Positions 1 through 9,899 of a DNA stretch of 64,000 bases are shown here, piece after piece; position 1 is the first letter of the stretch, and each line of letters opens with the position of its first letter. The position numbers and the translations under genes were made by a program. The notes beneath the pieces are model-generated. The model did not search any database. It was given only the letters and a program-made list of their open reading frames with translations, and had not been told where the DNA came from. Where the stretch lies: contig BCIJ01000014.1 in the NCBI GenBank assembly GCA_001599935.1, forward strand, positions 469,510-533,509, given 5' to 3'. This DNA comes from Holtermannia corniformis (taxonomy: Eukaryota > Basidiomycota > Tremellomycetes > Holtermanniales).

Positions 1-457
1 ACGGTCAGCTTTTGCACGTGTACCAGGCTGAAGACGGCGACGAAAAGCGCGAGGCGTTCATCAAGGCTAGCCGGACCGCGTGGACCGAGAGCGTGCCCGA
101 TGTGCTCGCAAAGCTTGACAAGCTTCTCAAGGGGCCGTTCTCGCTCGGTGATCAAGTGGTGCGTTTGGCTCGACCCGCAATGCTCTGCTGGCTAACGGCG
201 TCAGTCCCTCGCCGACCTGCACATCATCGCCTGGCTCACGCGTCTGATCCACACGGCCGGTGGCGACATCTCACTACTAGGTCTCAAGGCGCTCGAGGAG
301 CGCGGCGAGGGCAAGCCCGTCGGCGCCAAGATCACGGCGTTCTGGGAAAAGTGGCTCGAGCGCGACAGCTTCAAGAAGGTGTACGTCAGATCATCTCTTG
401 ACGTGGATGCCTTGAGCTGATCTGTGGCGGGGTAGATACGCTGAAGGCGGTCATTGA
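1..457 (+). CDS. Glutathione S-transferase-like protein, 3' part (truncated by window edge)
   Basis: The 5' end lies outside the window. Three exons are seen: 1-158 (codons start at base 3), 205-380 and 436-457, separated by introns of 46 and 55 nt. The spliced product reads a helical GST C-terminal domain: LGDQVSLADLHIIAWLTRLI is the typical N-capping/hydrophobic-staple segment (GD-x-x-S-x-A-D), followed by a segment ending in WEKWLERDSFKKVYAEGGH and a stop. Family knowledge: the GST C-terminal domain lines the hydrophobic substrate pocket; the glutathione-binding N-terminal domain would be upstream and cannot be judged. The substrate is unknown. The last exon (seven codons) rests on one splice choice, with CTGAT just before the acceptor. 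Confidence 0.75.
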
Positions 458-662
458 TCACAAAGGAGTAAGAAACGGCTTCATGCAAATATGAGCAATG
501 TGCAGCGCATCAGAAGACGTTGATGGGGAATCTCAAGAGTGCGCCCAGATGAGATCGGGTCGCCATCCCTTTGGTCCTTGCGCCTTCTTGCTGAGAGAAA
601 TTCTGACAGACCTCCTGATAAAGCGCCCCTGCATCCTGACAAATCCCTGCATAACGAACGAC

Positions 663-983
663 ATGGCTCCGAACGTTACCCAACTTGGTTCCTTGACTGT
701 CGTCACTCTTCCAGGCAGCCGGGAGGGCGAGCTCCGCTTCCAGATCACGCGTACCGGGAAGCTTTTGACGTTCTTTCGGACAATGACGGTCCAACTCTCG
801 AACTTTGGTCGTGAAAACCTAGACAATGTGCCTGAAGAGGCTATCCTTTTCTATGAGGAAGGAGCCGAAACGAGCTATCCGCCGGGGTCGGAACCGCTGG
901 GATTCCGTGAGGCAGCCTTGACACACTGGCGCTCGTTGGATGAGACAATTAAGCAGGAATTCATCTTGGCACAGTCAACTTAG
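663..983 (+). CDS. Small orphan protein, possible member of a dispersed family
   Basis: Intronless frame of 106 codons; ATG chosen at 663 (context ACATGG), although the frame stays open upstream to about 498. I do not recognise the product. No signal peptide or membrane segment is visible. An early stretch, GELRFQITRTG, resembles the aromatic beta-strand of the other small orphans in this window (3495-3779, 62098-62430, 63009-63350). The C-terminal HWRSLDETIKQEFI resembles their W-x(3-4)-[DE]-x(3)-[KR]-x-[EI]-I helix (YWQDVEPDRKKEIVQSL). It sits between a GST gene and Chk1, both on the same strand. The relationship is an eye-level inference. Confidence 0.5.
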   Translation: MAPNVTQLGSLTVVTLPGSREGELRFQITRTGKLLTFFRTMTVQLSNFGRENLDNVPEEAILFYEEGAETSYPPGSEPLGFREAALTHWRSLDETIKQEFILAQST

Positions 984-1182
984 TCGAGCGATGTCGTCCC
1001 ATCCAGTTCGTCTCAGTGACCAGCTTTCTGGTGCAGCTCTGGAAGTAGACTTGTTTGAAGCTTCATGCACATTACTCCTCTTTTCTTGCCTTGGCCCGAG
1101 AATCGCGTTGCAAGAGCCTGCACGGACGCGTCATCCCACGCGTCGACTGATTTCTTTTTGGCCATCTTGAACAACGACCACA

Positions 1183-3131
1183 ATGACAGGCCATACGATG
1201 AGCGTGGATGGTAGCTCATCGGCAGAGAGCTCGGCGCAAGCTCTCAGATACAAGAGTGTTCTCGGCTTCCGCTTAGGAGAGTGCATCGGCGGCGGCGGGT
1301 TCTCAAAGTCGGTTCATGCACAGACACGAGCAGCGACGAGCTGACCTACGACCAAGAGTCTTCAGGGCTTTCGAGCAGACAGACCAAGGCTACGGCCGTG
1401 TCGCGGCGTGCAAAGTCGTCGACCTTTTCATCAACCCTGCCGCTGGGTTCGGTACGCCAAACCACAAGGAACTGCAGAAGGAGGTACAGGTGCACAAATC
1501 TCTCAAGCACGAGTACATCCTCGAGTTTATCGCCAATGAGCTCGTGGAGGAGCAGAGCGGTTACATTCCGGGTCTATATATGCTGTTGGAGCTGGCGATA
1601 GGAGGTGACTTGTTTGACAAGATTGGTACGTGCGGCAATCAGTGAGAACTCGACGCCAGCTGATGCCAGAGAAGCTCCGGATGTAGGCGTGCCCGAGGAC
1701 TTGGCCAAGTTCTACTTTGAACAGATGGCAGCCGGCATTGTGCGTATTCGTGGGTTGATCCTTGCCCAGCCGGACGCTCACTTCTCACAGGAGTTCATCC
1801 ATTCGAAAGGGGTGTGCCATCGAGACCTCAAGCCTGAAAACCTCCTTCTTGCGGCGAATGGTCAGGCGGCTGATATGAACCAAGCACGATCCAGCTCACA
1901 CCTTGTAGGCAACCTGAAAGTATCCGACTTTGGCCTGTGTGCCGTGTTTCGGCACAAGGGCAAGACACGACTCTTGTCTGGCCGATGCGGTAGCTTGCCA
2001 TACGTCGCCCCTGAGGTGTGTGACGGCAATGGGGACTCCTATAACGAGCTCATGAGTGCAGCTTGGGTCCGGTGGAGGCTACGCCGCTGAGCCTGTCGAC
2101 ATCTGGGGCATGGGCTGTGTCTTGTACACATTGCTTGTTGGAAGTATGTGCAACCGGCCTCAGTAGATCGTGGCTAATTTCCGAGCAGACACTCCCTGGG
2201 ACGAACCATCCAACAATAGCGACGAATTCAGAGCGTACTTGACTGGAGAGCTGCTCAACTATGCTCCGTGGGACCGCATCACCGGGCAAGCCAGACGTGA
2301 GAACAACGATCATCATTGGACCCCATTATGCTGACGAATCTGCAGAAATCATCCTAGCGCTACTAACCGTGGATCCAAATCAGCGCATTACGATAGAGGG
2401 GATCAAGAGACATCCATGGTTGATGACGTGAGTAGCTCAATGGTGTCCAAATGCTTCACTGACCCTGGGACTACAGGCCAAGTCAGATTCAGCGTCACAA
2501 TCTCGGTCTCGAGCTCACCAAGGGGATTCGATCAAATGGCATGATGGCCGTCGCCGAGCCCGTCTACACCTCATCGGCTTCTCAGGCATACGCGGCTGCG
2601 TAAGTAATACGTAGTATGCCGCTACAAGCTGATATTCCCTCAGCCGGTCACAACGGATGGCGCCCAATGCTATGCTGCAGAACCAGGTATCTCAATTCAG
2701 TCAGACGGAATCGCAATTCATGCGCAGCACTGGCACCCTGGTATGCTTGAGTTCTACGCAACGGATCGCATCTGACATTGGCATAGTCTCGCACGGGCGA
2801 GCTCAACGTCATCACCACGCGCTTCTGGCTTGCTCTACACCCCTCCGACGCTCTTACAATCCTGCAACACATCCTCGTCGCCGAGCTCGGTGAGGACAAA
2901 GTCCTTGTTGATGCCTCGCAAGGCGGTGCCTCGATCCGGGTTTCGAAGCTCGCTGGCTCACAGCAGCTCACCGGCGCCATCACCGTACAGGAAGACGACC
3001 GATATGCCCAAGGCCAAACGCACGTCATCATGGTGCGGAACAAGGGTCCCATTCTGCATTGGCGTGCGTTCTGGTGGAGTTTGGTCCGGAATCAGCAGCT
3101 CGAACCGTATGTGATGCGGGGCGACAGTTGA
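1183..3131 (+). CDS. CHK1: Checkpoint kinase Chk1
   Basis: Eleven exons give 490 aa: 1183-1307, 1357-1625, 1675-1739, 1791-1860, 1909-2015, 2062-2143, 2189-2296, 2346-2427, 2477-2599, 2644-2740, 2787-3131. All ten introns are 44-51 nt. Kinase motifs appear in order: glycine loop [15 protein letters not shown]-type lysine in AACKVV, catalytic [18 protein letters not shown], and LPYVAPE. The stretch [19 protein letters not shown] and TPWDEP are typical of Chk1. After the kinase domain come six SQ dipeptides within about 75 residues (a target-rich region for ATR/Rad3-type kinases). A C-terminal regulatory domain follows, beginning ITTRFWLAL and matching the Chk1 KA1-like region (MTRFF in animals). 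Role: S/G2 DNA-damage and replication checkpoint, nuclear. Effector substrates are not deducible here. Confidence 0.93.
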
Positions 3132-3494
3132 TATGCATCACTACTGTCTATCACAACCTGCTCGTGAGTTCTTGCAGTCGATGGGTACTCAACAAGACAC
3201 TGCCCCAAGACGTACATGCCATGGGGCTGGTATTCCCACGAGTGAGTATACAGGGGTCTGATATGACAGAGGGATATCGCCTCGGCGTTGCTTTTTCGTA
3301 AACAAACAAGCCGTGCTTCAGACCTGCCACGTTTACAACCGATACACCGTCAAGACGGAGACAGCTCCAGCGAGCTTGGCTTGCATCGAAGGACGCAATG
3401 ACGAAGATGTCACTAGCATAAACTGTCTAAGCTCTAAGCCCGTATGCATGTGATGACACGCACGGTCTTCTGTGATTCAGATGTTTGCAGCGCA
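3132..3494. other. Intergenic, convergent 3' ends
   Basis: Lies between the Chk1 stop and the stop of the small orphan on the opposite strand. Short frames are present, but none has a splice pattern or recognisable motif. Probably 3' UTRs and terminators of the two convergent genes. Confidence 0.5.
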
Positions 3495-3779
3495 TTAGCA
3501 GTCTCCGTTTGTCAACCTCGGATGGTCACACGGAATCCGACCCTCGCGCCAATGGTAACCGTCCGAGCGGTTTGCGAGCTTCACTTGCCCGCTCTTCAAT
3601 GACTCCTCCTGTTGTCGGTACAAGCGCCCAATGACTGCAGATTGCTCTGTTGTTGAAGCTTCGTCCCAATGTTCGGAAGGTCCACGGATGGCGATGTGAA
3701 AGCTATACCTTGCCCCCGAAAGCGTTATCAGTCCAGCTTTGATGGTCGATTCACCGACGGTTTCCGTAGCGATAGACAT
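3495..3779 (-). CDS. Small orphan protein with GP motif
   Basis: Intronless 94-codon frame, ATG at 3779 (an in-frame non-ATG extension reaches 3806). The function is not recognised. The N-terminal half contains GARYSFHIAIRGPSEHWDEA. The run Y-x-F-x-I-x-I-x-G-P followed by a Trp parallels Y-K-V-I-F-A-G-P and Y-R-L-V-L-A-G-P in the tandem orphans at 62.1-63.4 kb. A following amphipathic stretch (SAVIGRLYRQQEESLKSG) occupies the same place as their I-x-x-L helix. There is no signal peptide or membrane segment. The C-terminal 25 residues are less protein-like and could be replaced by an unrecognised exon. Confidence 0.5.
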   Translation of the reverse strand: MSIATETVGESTIKAGLITLSGARYSFHIAIRGPSEHWDEASTTEQSAVIGRLYRQQEESLKSGQVKLANRSDGYHWREGRIPCDHPRLTNGDC

Positions 3780-4052
3780 TGCAAGGTTTCTTGGTGACCG
3801 GGGCATACTTGCTCGATGGCATGAGCTTTATGCAAACACTGCATACTGGAACGAATCACCGATTTCACTTCCAGCGGACGGCAGTGGGGATGCTTGCACC
3901 CCGTCAAGCCGGCCGTTTAAAGGAGGCTGCCGCACGACGCCGGATCAGTAGCAGGTCCTCCTTGGTAAGGCAAGCGAAGCTTGATTGTTCGGTTGGCAAA
4001 GCGCATTCACCATTCATCGTGCGGTAGCATGGCATTGCGCTCCAGAACCCGC
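3780..4052. other. Intergenic promoter/3' region
   Basis: Upstream of the 3495-3779 gene and downstream of the zinc-ribbon gene, all on the minus strand. No additional gene supported. Confidence 0.4.
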
Positions 4053-4563
4053 CTACTTGTATCGCGCCTGGTAATCTGACATGTAGCAACTCAGACAGTA
4101 CTTTACGCGTTTGTGCGTGGCGTGATCCACTGTTCGGGTACTAGATGCGACCTGTGCATGGGCGCAACCGACGGTACCGTCAGAATAACGAGTGAAGCCA
4201 TCGCTGAGAGTCTCTGTGATGTGTCAGCACAATAAGAAGGGCATCCGAGCTGCAGCGTCACTCACTGCCGACATCCGGGGCCAGTGGCAAAGCCCGGCAT
4301 CCCTCGCACATTGGACCCACGGCGCCGTTCAGAGACTCCGAGCAACGAATACATTGATCCATGCTATCGTTGCAGCCGTCACAGATGCTCATCGAGGCAT
4401 TCGCTACCGGTTCTTGGCACTCGACACACTTGGGATGCAGCGTGCAGTTGTGGCAGCGCCGCAGGTTGTCATTGTACGAGAGGGCGAATCGTGACAGCTT
4501 GCTATCTGTGGCGGTGATAGTCCCTTCGCATTGGCTACAAGTAGCTACGTCATCTGAGGACAT
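4053..4563 (-). CDS. Cysteine-rich protein with repeated CxxC zinc-ribbon motifs
   Basis: Two exons, 4266-4563 and 4053-4213, joined across a 52-nt intron with a CTGAC branch site; 152 aa. CxxC pairs in order are CSQC, CHNC, CVEC, CDGC, CIRC, CEGC in exon 1 and CLSC in exon 2 (YCLSCYMSDYQARYK at the C terminus), plus isolated Cys and His residues. Splicing is required to reach the last pair; without it the frame ends six codons after CEGC. Alternating CxxC pairs 10-20 residues apart are the signature of stacked zinc ribbons or treble-clef fingers, so structural zinc binding is inferred. Such modules usually mediate RNA, protein or ubiquitin contacts. I cannot assign a named family. Confidence 0.65.
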
Positions 4564-5077
4564 GGCTGACTGGGTTTGACGGCGGGCACTGCAGACTCTT
4601 TAGCCGGATTCGCTGTGTTATTCGGACATCGGCAAGGCCATAACTCCTTTGTGAAACTTCGGGGACAGATTCGGGGTGCAACCGGGATGCAGTCGGGCTG
4701 CCCGTTACATATGATTTGAAAGGAGGCCTTGTGGCGACCCTCTAGTAGACGAGTAGTTGGCAGCATCCAAGGCCCCATTTACGCAACAGCAGACTCATGT
4801 GTACGCCATAGCTCGGCTGCCGTCGTGTCGAAGGTGTTCCCGCCCACCCGCACCGGCAGACACGTGATGCATGGCGCAAGACGTGGCTCCAACAGGCCAA
4901 CTCGTAGGCGACTGAAACGGAGCGCAGACAAAGAGGAGGAAGAAGGGGAGGATGGCGGGTGAACCTTTGAGCTTGCAGCCGTCTTCGATGATGGCGGAAA
5001 GACGATTGAGCCAGTCTCGAAACTGTCCCTTTGGCGATTCTGGCGAAACTGCCAGAAATGCCAAAAGGCGGAGGCGG
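4564..5077. other. Intergenic, contains one CACGTG
   Basis: Holds a CACGTG hexamer at 4861-4866. Short minus-strand frames (4795-5064 and others) lack motifs or convincing splice sites. Most likely the promoter of the zinc-ribbon gene plus the 3' region of the next gene. Confidence 0.4.
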
Positions 5078-5431
5078 CTAGCAAGCTCCTAACGCCTCGC
5101 TATCACTTGCTCTCCCGTCCAACGCTTTTCCGAGTAATCGCCGCCAGCCCCTCGTGAAGTAAACGCTTTTGGTGATTTCACTTGGCTTGTTATCATCCAA
5201 CCGCGTACAGGTCAACACGATGGTACCGTCGTCTTTGATGGACTTGCTATACAGCCAGTCTCCGTTTACACTGAGGCGTTCCTCCGCTGGTCCAACTTGT
5301 AGGAAATCACCGGGTCCATCGGCCTCATCGTTAACAGTAGCACCACGATGATTTCTGATGAACGCTTCGATGTCGCGCAAAGCGTCTCGCTGTGTCTGTA
5401 ACGGTATGCTGTCTAGCGGTCCAGTGCTCAT
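5078..5431 (-). CDS. Small orphan protein
   Basis: Single-exon frame of 117 codons from ATG 5431. A TATA-like element (CATATATAG) lies about 50-60 bases upstream near 5490. The product is mixed-charge, without a signal peptide or membrane segment. It has a central beta-rich stretch (NGDWLYSKSIKDDGTIVLTC) followed by SVYFTRGWRRLLGKAL. It is not recognised and does not clearly carry the GP motif of the other small orphans. The frame remains open upstream to 5500; the internal ATG was preferred because of its spacing from the TATA-like element. Confidence 0.45.
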   Translation of the reverse strand: MSTGPLDSIPLQTQRDALRDIEAFIRNHRGATVNDEADGPGDFLQVGPAEERLSVNGDWLYSKSIKDDGTIVLTCTRLDDNKPSEITKSVYFTRGWRRLLGKALDGRASDSEALGAC

Positions 5432-5788
5432 AATGACCGGTAGCTGACGGTGTTGAGTACCAACTACAAGAAGTTTGGGCGAGTTCGCTATATATGCCAA
5501 GGCCTTCGCGAGGGACCGTCGAATAAAAAGGAGGGTTGACGATGTTTAGGGCCTTCCTGGCGGTGGAAGGCAACATGACAGGAGCGTCATACATTGTGCT
5601 CTTGTCGTGCGGTCGTAACGTGGGACGCACAGCGGTGGAGGTCTGTGCGGGGTCGAAAAGGAAGAGCACGCCATCGCGTTCGGAATCCTGGGCGCTGACG
5701 TTTCGGCGACGTCGGATGGGATGAGGGAGAGATGCAGCTGTGCGGGGCCATTGCAATCAGCCGTCACTAACTGAGCAAGCTACATACC
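5432..5788. promoter_or_regulatory. Divergent promoter region
   Basis: Separates the minus-strand orphan (ATG 5431) from the plus-strand acyltransferase (ATG 5789). It holds the TATA-like CATATATAG near 5490 on the minus strand. No coding support; frames here are short and unspliceable. Confidence 0.4.
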
Positions 5789-7742
5789 ATGCCACCGCGA
5801 CCCCCACTGCGAGCGCTGGCAACACCAGCCTCGACGTCAACTTTTGTGCACCCAAAACCGCACCTGGCTCAGCCTTATCACCTCTCACCTCCCGTCACCT
5901 TTGCTCAACCGGCTTTTGAGAACCCAACGCCGCCGAGACTTCCCATCCGCCGCCGGCCTGACTTTGCACCTGGCGGTTTTGGGCTCGGTGCACCGCCGAG
6001 GCCGATCGACCGTAAGGGCAAGGGTAAAGAGCAAGTCCGGCAGCTTGAAGAGGCACTCGGTCAGATTGCTAAGGAGGAGAAACGGCAAGAGCTGGCGGTA
6101 GAGGGAAGTTCTGCCCAGGAAGAGGCCGAGGCATGCTACGTGGTCCGTGCTAAAGTCTGCGCGCATGCTTTTCATCGCACTGACGGATAATAGCCACCGC
6201 CGGCAACACTCCATTTCGACTGCCATGACTTGCTCCCACTCCTCTACTCTTCCAATCCTCTGCAAGGCTACTCGATAGCGTACGAGACATGGGGCACACT
6301 CAACGCCGATGCCAGCAACGCCATCCTTCTACATACCGGCCTCAGTGCGTCATCTCACGTAGCGTCCAAAGGCAACGGCGTCGACGTCTCGACGTCTTCC
6401 AAGAACGGGTGGTGGGAAGACTTTGTCGGACCTGGGAAATCGATTGATACCGACCGGTTCTTTGTCATCTGCACCAATGTGCTCGGCGGATGCTTTGGCT
6501 CAACAGGCCCCAGCAGTATTTATCCACCTGGCGACGGCACGACGCGCTGGGCGACTCGCTTCCCTCTGCTCAGCATCCATGACATGATGCGAGCGCAGCT
6601 CGGGTTGCTCGACGCTCTCGGTATCCAAAAGCTTTACGCCAGCGTCGGCGCGAGCATGGGCGGCATGCAGAGCTTGAGTTTAGCGTATCTTGCACCCGAA
6701 AGGGTCGGTCGCGTTGCCAGCATCAGTGCGACCGGTCGCAGTGGTCTTGGCGGCGTCGGTATGCGTTATGCTCAAAGAAGCGGTGGGTTCAGCCATCTCC
6801 CATCGATGTAAGACTAACGCTGTACAGTGCTCATGTCGGATCCCAACTGGAACAGAGGATTCTACTACGACGGCATCCCGCCGCATTCCGGTATGAAGCT
6901 CGCGAGGCGTAAGTAGGATCCATTGAAACGATGAGCTGGGCTGACATCCTGCTATAGAGATTGCGACAATCACGTATCGCTCTGGACCAGAATGGGAGGA
7001 ACGTTTTGGCCGGCGGATGCTGTCCGACACGGAGCAGGGTGATAAGCAGGGTGTGCCAAATTTGAGCCCAGACTTTCTCATCGAGACGTATCTTGACCAT
7101 CAGGTTGGTTGGAGACACATCACGGCGGTCGACGCCCACGAGCGGTGTCTGTGCTCGTAATCTATGTTGGACCGTGCTGACCACTTTGAAGGGCGAGCGC
7201 TTCTGCCTCACGTATGACGCCAACTCCATGATCTACCTCTCCAAAGCGATGGACCTGTTTGATCTCACGGCGCCAGCGCTCAAGGCCCTCGCCAAACGCT
7301 TCAACGAAACGTACCCGGACCAACCTCGCTTCCCGCTCCCATCCGACCCACCCTCCGTTTCTGCCTCATCCGGATCCTGGCTCGGTTCGGAAACGCCTAA
7401 CGCGCTCTCGGCACCCGAGAAGAAGGCGCGCTTCATCCCAACTTCACGCTCGCCGCACCTGCCTGAACTCGCAGAGGGGTTGCAGCGTCTCAAGGATATC
7501 CCGGCGCTAGTGCTGGGCGTGCAGAGCGACGTCCTCTTTCCAGTCGAGCAACAGCGGGAGCTAGCGGATGCGCTCAAGCTTGCGGGGAACAACAGCGTGA
7601 CTTACTATGAGCTTGGTGGCGTTTGGGGGTAAGTCTGCTCATGCTCTGTATTGGAGCTATGGCTGATGGCGTTGACAGACACGACACGTTCTTGCTCGAC
7701 GTGCAGAATGTCGGTGGTGCGATCCGAGGCTTCTTGCATTGA
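5789..7742 (+). CDS. MetX/Cys2-type homoserine or serine O-acyltransferase, probably mitochondrial
   Basis: Six exons (5789-6139, 6194-6782, 6828-6908, 6958-7103, 7192-7628, 7679-7742) give 555 aa. The alpha/beta-hydrolase core begins near residue 130 ([19 protein letters not shown]). It shows the nucleophile elbow GASMGGMQ (catalytic Ser), the acid VQSDVLFP (Asp) and GHDTFLLD (His). The stretches [30 protein letters not shown] and [12 protein letters not shown] are hallmarks of the fungal homoserine O-acetyltransferase family and closely resemble the Schizosaccharomyces Cys2 branch, which family knowledge links to serine O-succinylation for cysteine synthesis. The first ~40 residues are rich in Pro/Ser/Arg/His with no acidic residue, consistent with a mitochondrial presequence. 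The third-from-last intron is 88 nt, longer than usual here. The acyl acceptor is not certain from sequence. Confidence 0.88.
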
Positions 7743-8185
7743 GCGTCTTGGGAATTATGATTCTCCACGCAGCTTTTCCAACCAGGGGCGCTATGCAAGT
7801 CACCGTTGTCATTGCTGCACTGCAAATCCTTCATCGAGACTGCGGAGTCCAGAGCACGAACAACGTCCTGCATCCTTCGTACAATGGCTTCTTGCCTCCA
7901 TCGCCAACACACCACATGACAGATGAGTACGACTGACTAGTAACCCGCACCGATCGAGGGCATGTCCTCCACAGCGTCAAAGTCCCTGGCCGACACTGTC
8001 CTCGAGAGCAAGGTCGGGAGAGTCGGCTACGGTCTCGTTGGCTGTCCCCGGCTGACAATCTATGCGTGTGTGGAGAGTGCTTAGATCACCGGATGCGCAA
8101 CAGTTTCAACCAGACGCCACTCGTGAATGGCAACAACTAACGGATGGGATACATTATACAGTGTTGTCTAGCATGCTACATGTCG
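7743..8185. other. Intergenic, convergent
   Basis: Between two convergent stops. A 60-codon plus-strand frame from ATG 7757 to 7936 looks mildly protein-like, but it has no motif and probably lies in the 3' UTR. Confidence 0.35.
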
Positions 8186-9107
8186 TTACTTTCCTGCGAA
8201 TCTGCTTGTGGCAGCTGCTGGCGACGACGCGGGAAGAGATGTTGTGGATGGGACATCGTCGCCCAGCACCCGATAACCCTGCTTGGGCTCGTAAACCGGT
8301 GTTCGAGCCGTACTGGTACTCAAGCTCGTCTGCGCAGACGAGACAGGCGTCGATGACTGTCCGAGATCCGCGACAGCCTCCTCGTACGCTGGTAGCTCGG
8401 CTGCCGCCCAGCCCGGTTGCGTTGCAGGCTGTACCGGCACCGGCCGTCCGGTGATTGCATCTGGCCCCGTTACTTGAACCTCGATCAACTCTTGCTTTTC
8501 GACGTCGAGATTGATGAGTGGGTTGACGCCATACCGCCACGGCGTGCCAAGCACCAGCCGAGCCTTAGCGTGCACGAGAAGAACGAGAAGAACGAGTTGG
8601 AGAATGAGGAGGAAGAGGTGGGCTAGGGAGAAGACGCTCGCGCTGATAGCAATTCGGCACTCGTTGCGGGTAGAGCTTTGAGAAGGGCAGATCTCGATTG
8701 CCGTGAAGACGGTTGTCAGAAGTCCAGTAGCTGCAGCACGACTCAGTATCAAGCATGATCAGACAAACTCTGACGTACCAACGCCTAGCAAAGACTGTAT
8801 CGAGACGTAGACAAGCTCCAAGCCAGATTGGTTCCACACCGAGTCATTCTTTTCCTGGACGCTCTTTGTGATCCTGTGCGCTGGGTCAGCACATGCAGCG
8901 AATCCACCACAAAATTACGCACGTCGCAGGGACATAGAGCAGCCAGACGCCGATCGCACCCATGTTTGCATACGAAATCGCCGACATGCCCGATACCAGT
9001 GCATTGGCGACGATGGAGTATGTGATGAGGGCTGCGCTGACCCCGAACGCGGTGTAACGAGCGATGCGCAGAGTCCGCGGCTTACATGGCATTGTTGGAG
9101 TTGACAT
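8186..9107 (-). CDS. Four-TM membrane protein, tandem paralogue A
   Basis: Exons 8923-9107, 8779-8873 and 8186-8730 (introns 49 and 48 nt) give 274 aa. Four hydrophobic segments: about residues 15-35 (YTAFGVSAALITYSIVANAL), 45-60 (MGAIGVWLLYVPAT), 75-105 around GLELVYVSIQSLLGVATGLLTTVF, and 125-150 (FLLILQLVLLVLLVHA). The layout is MARVEL-like, but the family is not proven. A ~125-residue hydrophilic tail carries ELPAYEEAV and PVYEPKQ, both conserved in the paralogue at 9900-10709. LPxY is a known variant of the PY motif bound by NEDD4/Rsp5 WW domains, so ubiquitin-dependent trafficking is a reasonable inference. The substrate or function is unknown. Confidence 0.75.
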
Positions 9108-9289
9108 GGTGGAGAGTAAGTGCAAGGACGGCGTCGCTAGGGCACGTAGGGATGTGTACAAACGAGTTGCAACAGTGTCGGTGGCACGTATGTAACAAGC
9201 GACGTCGATGGCGATGATGCATATGTCTTACCCATCTTTGTGCTCAGGGAGAGTCAAGCTTGATGACCCTGAGTTGCGTGGCACAGACG

Positions 9290-9849
9290 CTAAGCTACTC
9301 CAGCAAACGCCACTTTCGGCAAATCAGCAACCCGCAAGACGATCACCATATGCTTGTGATGGGTAGCGTTGCACTGGTACGGTCTCCATGATGCAGGACG
9401 GAATGCTTGTGGAAGCGCCGAGTCTCTAGTGCCTCCGGTGTGATCGGCATAACGCATGGCCGTTGGCGACGAACCGGAATTCCCCAGGAGGGCCGTGCGG
9501 AAGCTATGCTGGGCAGGGCGTCAGACTGTATCCGTATCGAAATTGAGCTCACTCTTGTGTCTGTACCAGGTCGGTTGAAGCCTGGGATAGTCGCCCCTCT
9601 CGCTCGAACGGGGACCACATGATTTTCCGGCGACCTTGTGAGCCATCTCCAAAGACCCGGGGTCCTTTCCGTGGTGCCCGTAGCGCGATACAGCACGTCC
9701 ACGAAGCCGTGTGATCCGGCGGACAGAGCACCGTCAGCTGATGTCAACCCAACACATAGGAGGTCGGCCCTTGATGATCGGTAGCGATAGCGCGCAGCTG
9801 GGCTTGCCCTGGGTTTCTTGTTCGTCATCCACGAAACGAGTGCATGCAT
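9290..9849 (-). CDS. Hypothetical orphan protein between tandem paralogues
   Basis: Proposed exons 9553-9849 and 9290-9508 across a 44-nt intron (GTGAGC...CTGAC...AG) give 171 aa ending KHMVIVLRVADLPKVAFAGVA. The intron matches local consensus in length and branch site and joins two frames in phase, which is the main support. The product is Arg/Ser/Thr/Gly-rich with no recognised motif, signal peptide or membrane segment. An alternative acceptor phase leads to a different C terminus ending TLPITSIW. It lies on the same strand as both four-TM genes. It may be a young or non-coding locus. Confidence 0.35.
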
Positions 9850-9899
9850 TCAGACAAGTGGAATCGCTACAGCTGATTGATTCGATGAGAGCGTCTACT

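Noticed and set aside
1183..3131. Chk1 as a broken pseudogene, because its frame changes ten times
   Set aside because: Every change coincides with a 44-51 nt GT-AG intron carrying a branch site, and all kinase motifs are intact.
4795..5064. Minus-strand frame with SPKGQFRDWLNRLSAIIEDG
   Set aside because: Opening looks mildly coding, but the rest is low-complexity and no start or splice partner was found.
7757..7936. 60-codon plus-strand frame after the Cys2-like gene
   Set aside because: Too short and motif-free; probably 3' UTR.
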